Shown here: piece by piece, positions 17,382 to 26,838 of the stretch
Position numbering within the stretch: position 1 is the first letter of the stretch
Layout of the letters: each line of letters begins with the position of its first letter
Source: Agromyces sp. Marseille-P2726
GTDB taxonomy: Bacteria > Actinomycetota > Actinomycetes > Actinomycetales > Microbacteriaceae
Assembly (NCBI RefSeq): GCF_902809835.1
Contig: NZ_CADDWM010000015.1
Span: forward strand, 868,001-932,000
DNA length: 64,000 nt
Reading direction: 5' to 3'
Program-made: the position numbers and the translations under genes
The notes under the pieces: generated by a model
Told to the model about the DNA's origin: nothing
Database searches by the model: none
Seen by the model: only the letters and a program-made list of their open reading frames with translations

Positions 17382-17945
17382 TCAGCGCCTGGTTTCGTAC
17401 CTCGTCAGGACCACGCCATCGGGAAACGTGCGGGTCTCGACCAGGTTCAGGTCGACCCAGTGGTCGAGGGCCGTGAAGAACGGCGTGCCGGCACCCACCA
17501 GGACCGGTGCGGTGGCCAGCACGTACTCGTCGACCAGCCCGGCCCGCATCGCCGCCGCGGCGAGCGTGGCACCCCCGATGTCCATGGGGCCGCCGTCCTC
17601 GGCCTTGAGCCGGGTGATCTCCGCGACCGCGTCGTCGGTGACCAGGCGGGTGTTCCAATCGACCGGGCGGGTCGTCGAGGAGAACACCACCTTCGGCATG
17701 TCCCGCCAGCGGCGGGCGAACTCGACCTCCGCCGGTGTGACGCCAGGCTGCTGGTCGGCCGTCGGCCAGTGCGAGCTCATCGTCTCCCAAAGTCTGCGCC
17801 CGTAGAGCGACAGGCCCGTCGCCCCGACCCGGTCCGACCACCATTGGAACAACTCGTCGCTCGGCACGCTCCAGCCGATGTCGTCGCCGGGCGCGGCGAT
17901 GTAGCCGTCCAGGCTCACGTTCATGCCGTAGGTCAGTTTCCGCAT
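17382..17945 (-). CDS. Dihydrofolate reductase / RibD C-terminal domain family protein
   Basis: 187 residues from the ATG at 17945 with GGGAGG 9 nt upstream. Family motifs are MNVSLDGYIAAPGDDIGW at the N-terminus, SLYGRRLWETM, and the GGPMDIGGATLAAAAM nucleotide-binding loop. These proteins have the DHFR fold and use NADPH, but most homologues are not true DHFR; many are of unknown substrate and are called yyaP-like reductases. It stands alone on the minus strand. Confidence 0.85.
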   Translation of the reverse strand: MRKLTYGMNVSLDGYIAAPGDDIGWSVPSDELFQWWSDRVGATGLSLYGRRLWETMSSHWPTADQQPGVTPAEVEFARRWRDMPKVVFSSTTRPVDWNTRLVTDDAVAEITRLKAEDGGPMDIGGATLAAAAMRAGLVDEYVLATAPVLVGAGTPFFTALDHWVDLNLVETRTFPDGVVLTRYETRR

Positions 17946-18045
17946 GGGGTCATCCTCCCGTGCGGCGGTGTTCGGTGTACAGGCCGCACGGCCCGGCGAC
18001 GTCATGGGCCAGGACTGGGCGCATCCGATGGGCCCTTGACCGCGG

Positions 18046-18118
18046 TGCTCCCGCTGGGATTCGAACCCAGACTGAAGCGATTTTAAGTCGCCTGCCTCTG
18101 CCGTTGGGCTACGGGAGC
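18046..18118 (-). tRNA. tRNA-like gene with anticodon UAA, short variable loop (class I shape)
   Basis: A full cloverleaf of 73 nt can be drawn on the minus strand: 7-bp acceptor (GCTCCCG with CGGGAGC), D arm GCC/GGC, anticodon stem GGCGA/TCGCT with loop CTTAAAA, variable loop TCAGT of only 5 nt, and T arm CTGGG/CCCAG with TTCGAAT. The discriminator base is A and CCA is not encoded. Anticodon UAA reads UUA (Leu), but bacterial leucine tRNAs have a long variable arm, so this is not a standard tRNA-Leu. See findings. Confidence 0.85.
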
Positions 18119-18151
18119 GCGCCACCGTACGACGCGACGGCGCCTCTCACC

Positions 18152-19624
18152 TTACTTCGCAGCGACGGCCTCGGCCTTGGTGGCCGACTTCGATCCGGCG
18201 GCCTTGGCAGCCGAAGGCGCCTTGGCGCCAAGGGCCTTCGAAGCAGCTGTTCCGGATGCCGCAGACGTACCTGACGCCGACACCGCGGGCGTCGCGGCGG
18301 CCGGCGGCTTCGGGCGCGCGGCGAACTGCTCGAAGACGGCCCGCGGCCGCTGGACGGCCGAGAGCTCGACGATGTCGCGGCCGAGCCAGAAGTTGTTCCA
18401 CCAGTCCCAGAAGACGCGGAACTTCCGCTCCCAGCTGGGCATGGCCAGGCCGTGGTAGCCCCGGTGGGCGAACCAGGCGAGGAGGCCCTTGATCGCGAGC
18501 CTGCCCGACTGGAAGACCCCCGAGCCGATGCCGAGTCCGGCCACGGCGCCGAGGTTCTTGTGGAAGTACTCCTTCGGCTCCTCACCGCGAAGCACGGCGA
18601 CGATGTTCTTCGCCAGGAGCTTGCCCTGCCGCACGGCGTGCTGCGCATTCGGCACGCAGTAGCCGCCGACGCCGCCGCCCGTGAGGTCGGGCACCGCAGC
18701 GATGTCGCCCGCCGCCCACGCGTCGGCCACCCAGTCGTCGTCGTCGCCGACGCGGAGGTCGGCCCGGGTGAGGATGCGGCCGCGCTCCTCGACCGGCAGG
18801 TCGCTCGAGCGCACGATCGCCGGGTTGGCCATGACACCGGCCGTCCAGACGATGAGGTCGGACTCGAACGTCTCACCGGTGGACAGTTCGATCACTCCAT
18901 CGACGGCGCTCGTCAGCTGCGTGTCGAGGTGGATCTCGGCACCACGCTGGGCGAGGTGCTTGATGACCCAGTGGCTCGTTTCGAGCGAGACCTCGGGCAT
19001 GATCCGGCCCATCGCCTCGATGAGGTGGAAGTGGGTCTCATCGAACGTGAGTTGCGGGTAGTACTTGAGCAGTGCACTGGCGAACGAACGCATCTCGGCG
19101 AACACCTCGATGCCGGCGAATCCCCCGCCCACGACCACGAAGGTGAGCAGGCGTTCCCGTTCGGGGCCCGGCGGCAGGGTCGCCGCGCGGTCGAAGTTCG
19201 TGAGGATGCGATCGCGAATGGCGACGGCCTCTTCGATCGCCTTCAGCCCGATCGCGTTCTCTGCGACGCCCGGAATCGGGAAGGTGCGCGACACGGCCCC
19301 ACCCGTGACCACGATGACGTCGTACTCGAACTCCCATGGCTCACCGACCTCGGGCGTGATCGTGGCGATCTTCGAGGCATGGTCGATGCGGGTGACCTTC
19401 GCGGTGATGACGTTCGTCTTCTTCAGGTGCCGCCGCTGTGCCACCACGGCGTGCCGCGGCTCGATCGACCCGGCCGCGACCTCGGGCAGGAAGGGCTGGT
19501 ACGTCATGTACGGGAGCGGGTCGACGATCGTGACCTCGGCCTCGCCCGGACGCAGCCACTTCTCGAGCTTCCACGCCGTGTAGAACCCCGCGTAGCCACC
19601 GCCGACGATGAGAATCTTGGGCAC
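18152..19624 (-). CDS. ndh: NADH dehydrogenase type II (non-proton-pumping)
   Basis: 490 residues. A two-dinucleotide-binding flavoprotein: FAD site GGGYAGFYTAWKLEKW at the N-terminus, the NADH site VVVGGGFAGIEVFAE (about 165-180), and the second FAD motif WAAGDIAAVPDL with GGGVGGYCVPNAQHAVRQG (about 308-335). It oxidises NADH and passes electrons to menaquinone at the cytoplasmic membrane face. The last ~55 residues are an Ala/Lys/Ser-rich tail of low complexity, not part of the usual catalytic core. The start shares a 48-nt gap with the peptidase gene upstream. It is the nearest gene to the UAA tRNA. Confidence 0.92.
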   Translation of the reverse strand: MPKILIVGGGYAGFYTAWKLEKWLRPGEAEVTIVDPLPYMTYQPFLPEVAAGSIEPRHAVVAQRRHLKKTNVITAKVTRIDHASKIATITPEVGEPWEFEYDVIVVTGGAVSRTFPIPGVAENAIGLKAIEEAVAIRDRILTNFDRAATLPPGPERERLLTFVVVGGGFAGIEVFAEMRSFASALLKYYPQLTFDETHFHLIEAMGRIMPEVSLETSHWVIKHLAQRGAEIHLDTQLTSAVDGVIELSTGETFESDLIVWTAGVMANPAIVRSSDLPVEERGRILTRADLRVGDDDDWVADAWAAGDIAAVPDLTGGGVGGYCVPNAQHAVRQGKLLAKNIVAVLRGEEPKEYFHKNLGAVAGLGIGSGVFQSGRLAIKGLLAWFAHRGYHGLAMPSWERKFRVFWDWWNNFWLGRDIVELSAVQRPRAVFEQFAARPKPPAAATPAVSASGTSAASGTAASKALGAKAPSAAKAAGSKSATKAEAVAAK

Positions 19625-19672
19625 GGTGAATGGACTCCTCAGATATTGATTAAGGCCGGCTGATGCATGCGA

Positions 19673-20953
19673 TCACTGCTCGCGAGCGCGGACAGTCCGC
19701 CTGGAATGCCGAGTGGCGCCGATGCCCAACAGCGCACCTAGCGTACCAAACCCGGCTACCAGCGAGAGCGGGACGGTGATATAGGCGAGCGTCCACGCCG
19801 TCGGCAGCAGCGTCTGCGCACCGTCGGACCGCGGCAGGGGTGGATCGGCGATCGGCACGATGGCCTGTTCCTCCGTGCCTTCGGCGGGAACCGGGGCATC
19901 CGCCCTCCGATGGATCGTGATCCATTCCGCAAGACTGCCGAGCGGGCTGGCGTCGACCTTCGGTACGTCTGCGGTGAGCGCTGCGACGGGATCGATGATC
20001 CCCCACCCGTACAACGGACTCGGCACATCGTGCCCGTTGGCATCGGCGGTGCGGATGAGCCGTTCGATGACGTTCGCGGCGTCGAGATCGGGGTACTCGC
20101 TGCGGATGAGGGCGACGAGGCCAGACACGATCGGGGCCGCCGCGCTCGTTCCGCTCCATTGCACGTATCGCCCGTCGGGCAGCACGCCGACGAGGTCCTC
20201 GCTCGGTGCGGCCACGGCGATCGTGATGCCCTGCGAACTGGCATCGAAGCTCGCATTCTTGTCGCGATCGACACCGGCCACGGCCACGACGCCGGGAATC
20301 GTCGCCGGAGCGCCCACCTCGGCGGTGCCGCTCCCCCGGTTGCCGGCGGCGGCGACCACCACCACGTCGTTCTCGAACGCATACATGAACGCGTCATCCC
20401 CGCTCTCGGGCCAGTCGAGCGTATTGCGGGTCAACGACATGTTGATGACATCGGCGCCGCTGTCGACGGCCCAGCGGACGGCCATGGCGATCTGTTCATC
20501 GTTCGAGATCTCGGCTCCGGTGTCGAGGCCGAACGCGACGGACGCGGTGAGCAGGTCTGCCTCGGGCGCGACCCCGATGACGCCGTTGCCGGGGCTGCTT
20601 CCGCGGCCGGCCAGCAGCGAGGCGACCATGGTGCCGTGGTTCGGATCGTCGCCGACGGGCGTCTGCCCGTCGGGGGTGCCGAGGCCCGAGACATCCGTGC
20701 CCCCGACCCCCGCACCGCGCAGCTCGGCGACATCGCCGGCGACACCCGTGTCGATGATCGCGACGGTCACGCCCTCGCCGCGCGACGAGTTCCACGCGGT
20801 CGTGAAGCCGTAGTCGGCCAGCCAGTACTCGAGATCTCGCACGGTGTCGGCGCGCGCGGGCGCAGCACCGGCGAGCGCGATCATGGTCGCCGCCGCCGTT
20901 GCCGCTGCGACCTTGGCGACCACGGCGAGCCGCCTGCGTCGGGTGCGGCTCAC
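19673..20953 (-). CDS. S8 family serine peptidase (mycosin-like, membrane-anchored)
   Basis: 426 residues from GTG 20953. A signal peptide (basic VSRTRRRRLAVV, hydrophobic core, APARA cleavage-like site near residue 35) leads a subtilisin domain with the complete catalytic triad: D68 in VAIIDTGVAG, H106 in DPNHGTMVASLL and S270 in SGTSAAAPIV; N205 (AAAGNRG) completes the oxyanion hole. After a Pro-rich linker a single C-terminal membrane helix (about 390-412) with a basic tail anchors the enzyme, as in mycosins. No type VII secretion genes are nearby. The start overlaps the DUF501 stop (GTGA). Substrate unknown. Confidence 0.88.
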   Translation of the reverse strand: MSRTRRRRLAVVAKVAAATAAATMIALAGAAPARADTVRDLEYWLADYGFTTAWNSSRGEGVTVAIIDTGVAGDVAELRGAGVGGTDVSGLGTPDGQTPVGDDPNHGTMVASLLAGRGSSPGNGVIGVAPEADLLTASVAFGLDTGAEISNDEQIAMAVRWAVDSGADVINMSLTRNTLDWPESGDDAFMYAFENDVVVVAAAGNRGSGTAEVGAPATIPGVVAVAGVDRDKNASFDASSQGITIAVAAPSEDLVGVLPDGRYVQWSGTSAAAPIVSGLVALIRSEYPDLDAANVIERLIRTADANGHDVPSPLYGWGIIDPVAALTADVPKVDASPLGSLAEWITIHRRADAPVPAEGTEEQAIVPIADPPLPRSDGAQTLLPTAWTLAYITVPLSLVAGFGTLGALLGIGATRHSRRTVRAREQ

Positions 20954-21513
20954 TGGCGGCCTCCGGTGTCGTCGTCGGCGGGGTTGTCGGGATCGGGGAT
21001 GTCGACCCCGTAGTCGGGACACTGGCAGACGTTCGGCGACCAACTCGATCGCTCCAGCGCGATGTCGCCGATGGGGTTCGCGCCCGGGCCCGCCGCGAGC
21101 GACTGCGCGGCGAGGGCGTGCAGGCACTTGACCCGAGTCGGCATGCCGCCGGCCGAGATGCCGGCGATCTCGGGGACGACACCGATGGACTCGCGATCGG
21201 CGAGATAGTCGCGGTGCGCCCGTTCGTAGGCCGCCGCGACGTCGGGGTCGGATGCGAGCAGCTCGCTGCACTCGACCATGAGCTGGGCGGCCTCGAGGAA
21301 CGACATGGCGGCCGTCGCCACCGGATGCGTCAGGTAGTAGAACGTCGGGAACGGGGTTCCGTCGGACAGTCGCGGGGCGGTCGCCACCACTGTGGGCGCA
21401 CCGCACGCGCAACGGGCGGGGATGCCGACGACGTTGCGAGCCGGTCGGCCCAACTGCGCGGACACGATGCGGATGTCGCGCTCGCTCACCTCTGCGAACG
21501 GCGGTCGGGTCAT
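20950..21513 (-). CDS. DUF501 domain-containing protein
   Basis: 187 residues. The arrangement FPTFYYLTHP and the RVKCLHALAAQSLAAGPGANPIGD segment, plus a CACG and a terminal CQCPDYG Cys motif, are the family signatures. DUF501 is an uncharacterised actinobacterial protein usually found between the FtsB/DivIC gene and a Ppx phosphatase gene; here the following gene is a subtilase instead. It overlaps ftsB at its start and the peptidase at its end by 4 nt each (translation coupling). The cysteines could bind metal, but this is not shown. Confidence 0.88.
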   Translation of the reverse strand: MTRPPFAEVSERDIRIVSAQLGRPARNVVGIPARCACGAPTVVATAPRLSDGTPFPTFYYLTHPVATAAMSFLEAAQLMVECSELLASDPDVAAAYERAHRDYLADRESIGVVPEIAGISAGGMPTRVKCLHALAAQSLAAGPGANPIGDIALERSSWSPNVCQCPDYGVDIPDPDNPADDDTGGRQ

Positions 21514-22052
21514 TGCGCGACCTCGGTCGCGGGAGCCGTCGTGGGCGCGGGCGCGGGCGCGAGCCCCGCGATCATCACGGAGTCCAGGAGGGTGCGCATC
21601 CAGTCGCCCTTCGATTCGGTCACGTCAGCCGAGACCTCGGCCGCGGCATCCGCCTTCGCCGCCTCGGACCGGTCGTCGATCACGAGGTAGCTCACCTCGC
21701 CGGGCATCACGTAGTACAGGCGCTCGCGGGCCTGCGTCATGATGAACGTCTCGTCGTTCCATCGCTCACGCTCGTCGCGCAGGCGCTGCACCTCCTCCTC
21801 CTGGGCGGAGACGGCGGCGCGCAGCTCGGCGATCTGCTGGCGCTGCTGTGCGAACGCCGCGATCGTCGGCGCCAACACGACGACTGCGAGTACGAGCACA
21901 CCCATCATGATGATCGAGAACCCTGAGAATCGGATGCCGCTGAGCCACCCCGCGCGAGCCTCCGACGCCGCACGCGGGCCCGACCCCGGGCGGCTGGCCG
22001 ATGTCGATCGGCTGCCCGACCCTCGGGAGGCCGGCGGGGCATCGGGACGCAT
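21510..22052 (-). CDS. ftsB: Septum formation initiator, FtsB/DivIC family
   Basis: 180 residues from the ATG at 22052 (AGGAG 5 nt upstream; a GTG two codons earlier would leave no room). The protein has a Ser/Gly/Arg-rich cytoplasmic N-terminus (residues 1-45), one membrane helix (about 46-68), and an extracytoplasmic coiled coil (QQRQQIAELRAAVSAQEEEVQRLRDERERW) before the conserved ARERLYYVMPGE motif. FtsB/DivIC links FtsL and FtsQ in the divisome. It overlaps DUF501 by 4 nt and lies 72 nt downstream of eno, the standard actinobacterial order. Confidence 0.92.
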   Translation of the reverse strand: MRPDAPPASRGSGSRSTSASRPGSGPRAASEARAGWLSGIRFSGFSIIMMGVLVLAVVVLAPTIAAFAQQRQQIAELRAAVSAQEEEVQRLRDERERWNDETFIMTQARERLYYVMPGEVSYLVIDDRSEAAKADAAAEVSADVTESKGDWMRTLLDSVMIAGLAPAPAPTTAPATEVAQ

Positions 22053-22078
22053 CGCCACTCCTCACCACCCGGGAACCG

Positions 22079-22109
22079 CGACGGGGGCGACGCGCGGCCT
22101 CCCCCGTCG
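22079..22109 (-). terminator. Hairpin after eno
   Basis: Perfect 9-bp arms (CGACGGGGG and CCCCCGTCG) around a 13-nt loop, immediately downstream of the eno stop on the minus strand. No T-tract follows, as is frequent in high-GC actinobacteria. It may attenuate rather than end transcription into ftsB. Confidence 0.6.
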
Positions 22110-22123
22110 TCGATCCAGAACCG

Positions 22124-23635
<1,512 letters not shown>

Positions 23636-24553
23636 TCAGCTGCCGACCGGTCGCGCGAGCAGGTCCCGCACTCCGTCGATGAACGCCCCGCGGTTCGAGC
23701 CGAGATCGTCTGCCGTGACCTCGATGACGTGCCATCCGGCCGAGGTCAGGACGCGTCGTCGACGCAGGTCGTCCTGCCAGCGCCGGCGATCCGTGCGGTG
23801 GATGTCGCCGAGGTACTCGAATGCGATCTTTCGCTGCGGATATGAGAGATCGGGATGCACCACCACTCCGGACGGGAGCCTGACCGGCGCGTTCGGGACG
23901 GGCTCGGGCAGCCCCGCATCGACCAGCGTGAGCCTGAGGTGCGTCTCCTTCGGTGACTCCGCTCCCTCGCGAATCCGCGGGAGCGCCGCGAGGATGTTCG
24001 CGGCGCCCCGTCGCGGCGGCCAACGCCTGGCTGCAGCTCGAAGTTCACCGAGCGTCGCGATCGCAGGCTGGCGCTTCTGGCCGCGGCGCGGACCCGTGAC
24101 GATTGCGTCGCCGAGCGCAACGAGGTCGTAGAGCGTCAGCTCGGCCGCGAGCTGGCACCACACGTATGCCGGCGCCACGACCGGCAAGCCATCATGAAGC
24201 ATCGAGGGTAGGGCGACGGATGCCACGTGGCCGATGACGCCACGACCGCGCGCGCGAGTCGTGCCGGGAGCGGCGAGAACGTGTACCGATTCTGGCGTCT
24301 CGGGGAGAGGCAGCCCGAGGAGGGACGCGGCCGTGCCGTGGCTGAACACCTCGCCGGCCCTGAGCAACGGCTCATACGCGCGGCATCGGCCGAGCACGTC
24401 GTCGAGGTCGAGGTCGATCGAGCGGGCGCCGGTGAACGCGCGCTGGACGTCGGACGCGGCCAGCCTGTTCCGGCTCGCCTGGTGGAACTCGCGATCGCGC
24501 ACGCGGAATGCGGCTCCCGTCAGATGCGCTGGCAGCGCGGCACGTCGGGTCAT
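23636..24553 (-). CDS. DUF559 (Vsr-like PD-(D/E)XK) endonuclease-domain protein
   Basis: 305 residues from the ATG at 24553. The N-terminal ~190 residues resemble the winged-helix/AbiEi-like part of the actinobacterial DUF559 group (SHGTAASLLGLPLP, and VHVLAAPG). The C-terminal domain carries a restriction-endonuclease-like core: E203 in SPKETHLRL, D235 in HPDLSYPQ, E246 in AFEYLGDIH, and D261 in WQDDLRRRRVL, matching Vsr-like nucleases. Such genes are often present in several copies per Microbacteriaceae genome and have no proven function. Three identical 51-nt inverted-repeat elements surround it, and its ATG overlaps the hisS stop (ATGA). I infer a DNA-cleaving, possibly element-associated role; this is unproven. 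Confidence 0.8.
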   Translation of the reverse strand: MTRRAALPAHLTGAAFRVRDREFHQASRNRLAASDVQRAFTGARSIDLDLDDVLGRCRAYEPLLRAGEVFSHGTAASLLGLPLPETPESVHVLAAPGTTRARGRGVIGHVASVALPSMLHDGLPVVAPAYVWCQLAAELTLYDLVALGDAIVTGPRRGQKRQPAIATLGELRAAARRWPPRRGAANILAALPRIREGAESPKETHLRLTLVDAGLPEPVPNAPVRLPSGVVVHPDLSYPQRKIAFEYLGDIHRTDRRRWQDDLRRRRVLTSAGWHVIEVTADDLGSNRGAFIDGVRDLLARPVGS

Positions 24554-26013
24554 CCGGCCACCGTGCCAGACCGTCCGACGATGTGAGCTCGTTGTCCACA
24601 GCCGAATCGAGAAGTCGCAGATGCGCAGTCCGACCATGCAAACGCGACTTCTCGATCCTTGACCTGTCGCGGCGCCGCCCTAACCCGAATCGAGAAGTCG
24701 CAGATGCGCAGTGCAACCCTGCGAACGCGACTTCTCGATTCGGACGAAGTCGCAGGAACCTCAGTGGTCACGTTCGCGAACGCGTCGAAGCCGTCGGCGG
24801 TGACGCGGTCGAGCAGGGCGCGCAGGTTCTTCGCGCGACGCTCGAAGCGCACGCGGGTTCCGGATGCCACGAGCTCGTGCTTCAGCGAGAGCAGCGACGC
24901 GGGCTCGACGTCGGCGTCGTAGACGAGCACGACGGCGCGCGGACGCGACCCGTCGCGCATCTCGAGCAGGTCGACGATGCGCTCGAACCCGATGGAGAAC
25001 CCGCACGCCGGCACCTCCTGCCCGAGGAAGCGTCCGATCATGTGGTCGTAGCGCCCGCCGCCGCCGAGCGAGTAGCCGAGGTCGGGGTGGGCGATCTCGA
25101 AGATCGTGCCGGTGTAGTAGCCCATGCCGCGCACGAGCGTCGGATCGAACTCGATCGCCGCGTCGGGCATCGCGGCGCGGAGCGCGAGCAGGTCGCCGTA
25201 CGCCTGCTGGTCGAGCCACGCGGGCGGCGGCATCGCCTGCCCGGTCGGCGACGCCTCGCCATCGAGCAGCTGCCAGTCGGCCGCCATGAGCGCGTCGAGC
25301 TCGGCCGCCACATCGGGTGTCCCTGCTCCGTCGCCGATGACGCCGAGTTCGTGCAGTTCTGCGGCAACCCCCGTGACCCCGATCTTGTCGAGCTTGTCGA
25401 TCGTGATGAGCGCGCGCTCGCGCAGCTGCTCGGGCACGCCCCACGAGGAGAGGATCCGCGCGAGGATGCGCCGGTCGTTGATGCGGATGACGCAGCCGCC
25501 GAGACCGAGCGCCTCGAGCGTCGCGAGGGTCGCCGTGAGCAGCTCGAGCTCGGCAAGCTGCCCCGGCTCGCCGATGATGTCGATGTCGCACTGCACGAAC
25601 TGGCGGTAGCGGCCCTTCTGCGGACGCTCGGCCCGCCACACCGGCGCGATCTGGATCGCGCGGAACACGGGCGGCAGCGCGGCGCGGTGGGTCGCGTAGA
25701 ACCTGGCGAGCGGCACGGTGAGGTCGTAGCGCAGGCCGAGGTCGGCAAGTGAGAGTGCGTCGCCGGATGCCGCGGCCGCCTCGAGGTCCTCGGGCGTCAG
25801 GCCGCGCTTCATCACCGCGAATGCGAGTTTCTCGTTGTCGCCGCCGAGGCCGGCGTGCAGTCGCGACGAGTCCTCCATCACGGGCGTCTCGATCTCGTCG
25901 AAGCCATGCGCCCGATACACGCCTCGGATCACGCCGAGGGCGTGCTCACGGCGGGCCTTCTCGGCGGGCAGGAAGTCGCGCATGCCGCGCGGAGGGGTGA
26001 CGGATGCGGCCAT
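24550..26013 (-). CDS. hisS: Histidyl-tRNA synthetase with repeat-derived C-terminal extension
   Basis: 487 residues from the ATG at 26013 (GGAAG 10 nt upstream, better than the ATG at 26022). Class II motifs are clear: motif 1 region LPAEKARREH...RG, motif 2 APVWRAERPQKGRYRQFVQCDIDI, His-binding LVRGMGYYTGTIFEI and motif 3 GFSIGFERIVDLLE, followed by the anticodon-binding domain. The normal protein would end near residue 420 (FDAFANVTTEV). The frame instead continues about 65 residues through two inverted-repeat elements at 24606-24739 and ends at 24550, overlapping the DUF559 start. The extension composition (Arg/Ser/Cys) is unlike any HisRS tail. Core function is confident; the tail is likely accidental. 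Confidence 0.93.
   Translation of the reverse strand: MAASVTPPRGMRDFLPAEKARREHALGVIRGVYRAHGFDEIETPVMEDSSRLHAGLGGDNEKLAFAVMKRGLTPEDLEAAAASGDALSLADLGLRYDLTVPLARFYATHRAALPPVFRAIQIAPVWRAERPQKGRYRQFVQCDIDIIGEPGQLAELELLTATLATLEALGLGGCVIRINDRRILARILSSWGVPEQLRERALITIDKLDKIGVTGVAAELHELGVIGDGAGTPDVAAELDALMAADWQLLDGEASPTGQAMPPPAWLDQQAYGDLLALRAAMPDAAIEFDPTLVRGMGYYTGTIFEIAHPDLGYSLGGGGRYDHMIGRFLGQEVPACGFSIGFERIVDLLEMRDGSRPRAVVLVYDADVEPASLLSLKHELVASGTRVRFERRAKNLRALLDRVTADGFDAFANVTTEVPATSSESRSRVRRVALRICDFSIRVRAAPRQVKDREVAFAWSDCASATSRFGCGQRAHIVGRSGTVAG
24606..24656. repeat. 51-nt inverted-repeat element, copy 2
   Basis: Perfect 13-bp arms ATCGAGAAGTCGC (24606-24618) and GCGACTTCTCGAT (24644-24656), 25-nt spacer starting AGATGCGCAG. 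It lies 5' of the DUF559 gene and inside the extended hisS reading frame. Confidence 0.92.
24689..24739. repeat. 51-nt inverted-repeat element, copy 3
   Basis: Same 13-bp arms (24689-24701 and 24727-24739), 25-nt spacer starting AGATGCGCAG. Here the arms extend to 17 bp (CCGAATCGAG... ...CTCGATTCGG, 24685-24743). It lies at the hisS end and encodes part of its C-terminal tail. Confidence 0.92.
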
Positions 26014-26115
26014 GCCGCCCATTCTTCCAGCACCGGCACGCCTGCCCGGGCATGCCCCGACGGTGGACGAGTAGTGCTCGGCGGAGCCGGACCGGTCTCC
26101 AGACGCGAGGCCCGC

Positions 26116-26160
26116 GGATCTCGATACGCGTCGCCTGCGGCGGCGCTACTCGATCACCGG
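26116..26160. repeat. Dispersed palindromic repeat unit (full copy)
   Basis: Starts GGATCTCGATACGC and ends GCTACTCGATCACCGG around complementary CGCC...GGCG arms. The same outline (TCTCGA-x-ACGC ... GC-x-CTCGA) occurs in the units at 51001 and 51722, so this is a dispersed family in the genome. Confidence 0.6.
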
Positions 26161-26270
26161 CACCGGCGGCGCTACTCGATCACCGGCCCCGTGCGGCGTA
26201 CTCGATCACCGGCCCCGCGCGGCGCTACTCGATCACCGGACCGGCGGCGCTACTCGATCACCGACCCATC
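26141..26270. repeat. Tandem array of five 25-27 bp half-units
   Basis: The word CGGCGCTACTCGATCACCGG and variants recur at about 26141, 26166, 26192, 26219 and 26244 (TACTCGATCACC core at 26147, 26173, 26199, 26226, 26251). The copies are direct repeats of the right half of the palindromic unit at 26116, with no unique spacers between them. It fills the 267-nt gap between hisS and the NTF2-like gene. Confidence 0.85.
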
Positions 26271-26280
26271 CACCCACGCC

Positions 26281-26724
26281 TCACCCGAACAGGTCGAGAT
26301 CCACCCCGCGGCTGTCCGCCGCCCGCTGCAACGCCTCCGCCTCGTCGATGCCGACCGCGAGGTAGACGTGCAGTCCATCGGCGTCGTCGCGCACCAGGTA
26401 CTCGTAGTCGGTGGTGACGATCACCTCGTCAGCGGCATCGAGGTAGCTCCACCGCACGCGCACGGTCGAGATCCGTTCGGTCAGCGCGCTCACCGCGCGC
26501 AACTCGGGTACGGCCGACTCGAGGCCGAGCCGACGGTACAGCGGATACGACTGGGCGAGACCTGCCGCCATGTCTGCGCGGCTCTCGAGTGCACCGGCGA
26601 AGTCGTCGGTCACGATCATCCCCGGGAGTCCCCACAGCCGGGCCGTGGCATCGGCGTCGAACTCGCGCAGCGCGGCGGCGTACTCATCGAAGAACTCGGC
26701 GAGTCGCTGCTCGGTGATCCCCAT
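26281..26724 (-). CDS. NTF2-like/SnoaL-type small protein
   Basis: 147 residues from the ATG at 26724 with GAGGAGG 5-6 nt upstream. The pattern of an initial helix (FFDEYAAALREFDADATARLW), a short loop region and a run of alternating beta strands (RISTVRVRWSYLDAADEVIVTTDYEYLV) fits the NTF2-like cone fold used by polyketide cyclases, ketosteroid isomerases and many unrelated small proteins. No catalytic residues are evident. It is followed by the repeat array and sits between mazG and hisS. Confidence 0.5.
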   Translation of the reverse strand: MGITEQRLAEFFDEYAAALREFDADATARLWGLPGMIVTDDFAGALESRADMAAGLAQSYPLYRRLGLESAVPELRAVSALTERISTVRVRWSYLDAADEVIVTTDYEYLVRDDADGLHVYLAVGIDEAEALQRAADSRGVDLDLFG

Positions 26725-26838
26725 GGAGGCCTCCTCGATGCCCTCTCCCCGACGGTACGCCGACGGCGAGGCATCCGCGATCACCGACACGGCCCTGCGC
26801 TCGCCGCTCGCCGATCGCCGGCCCCATGGGCGGCCGGC

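Noticed and set aside
26141-26270. Possible CRISPR array
   Set aside because: The repeats are directly adjacent, 25-27 bp, without unique spacers, and no cas genes are present.
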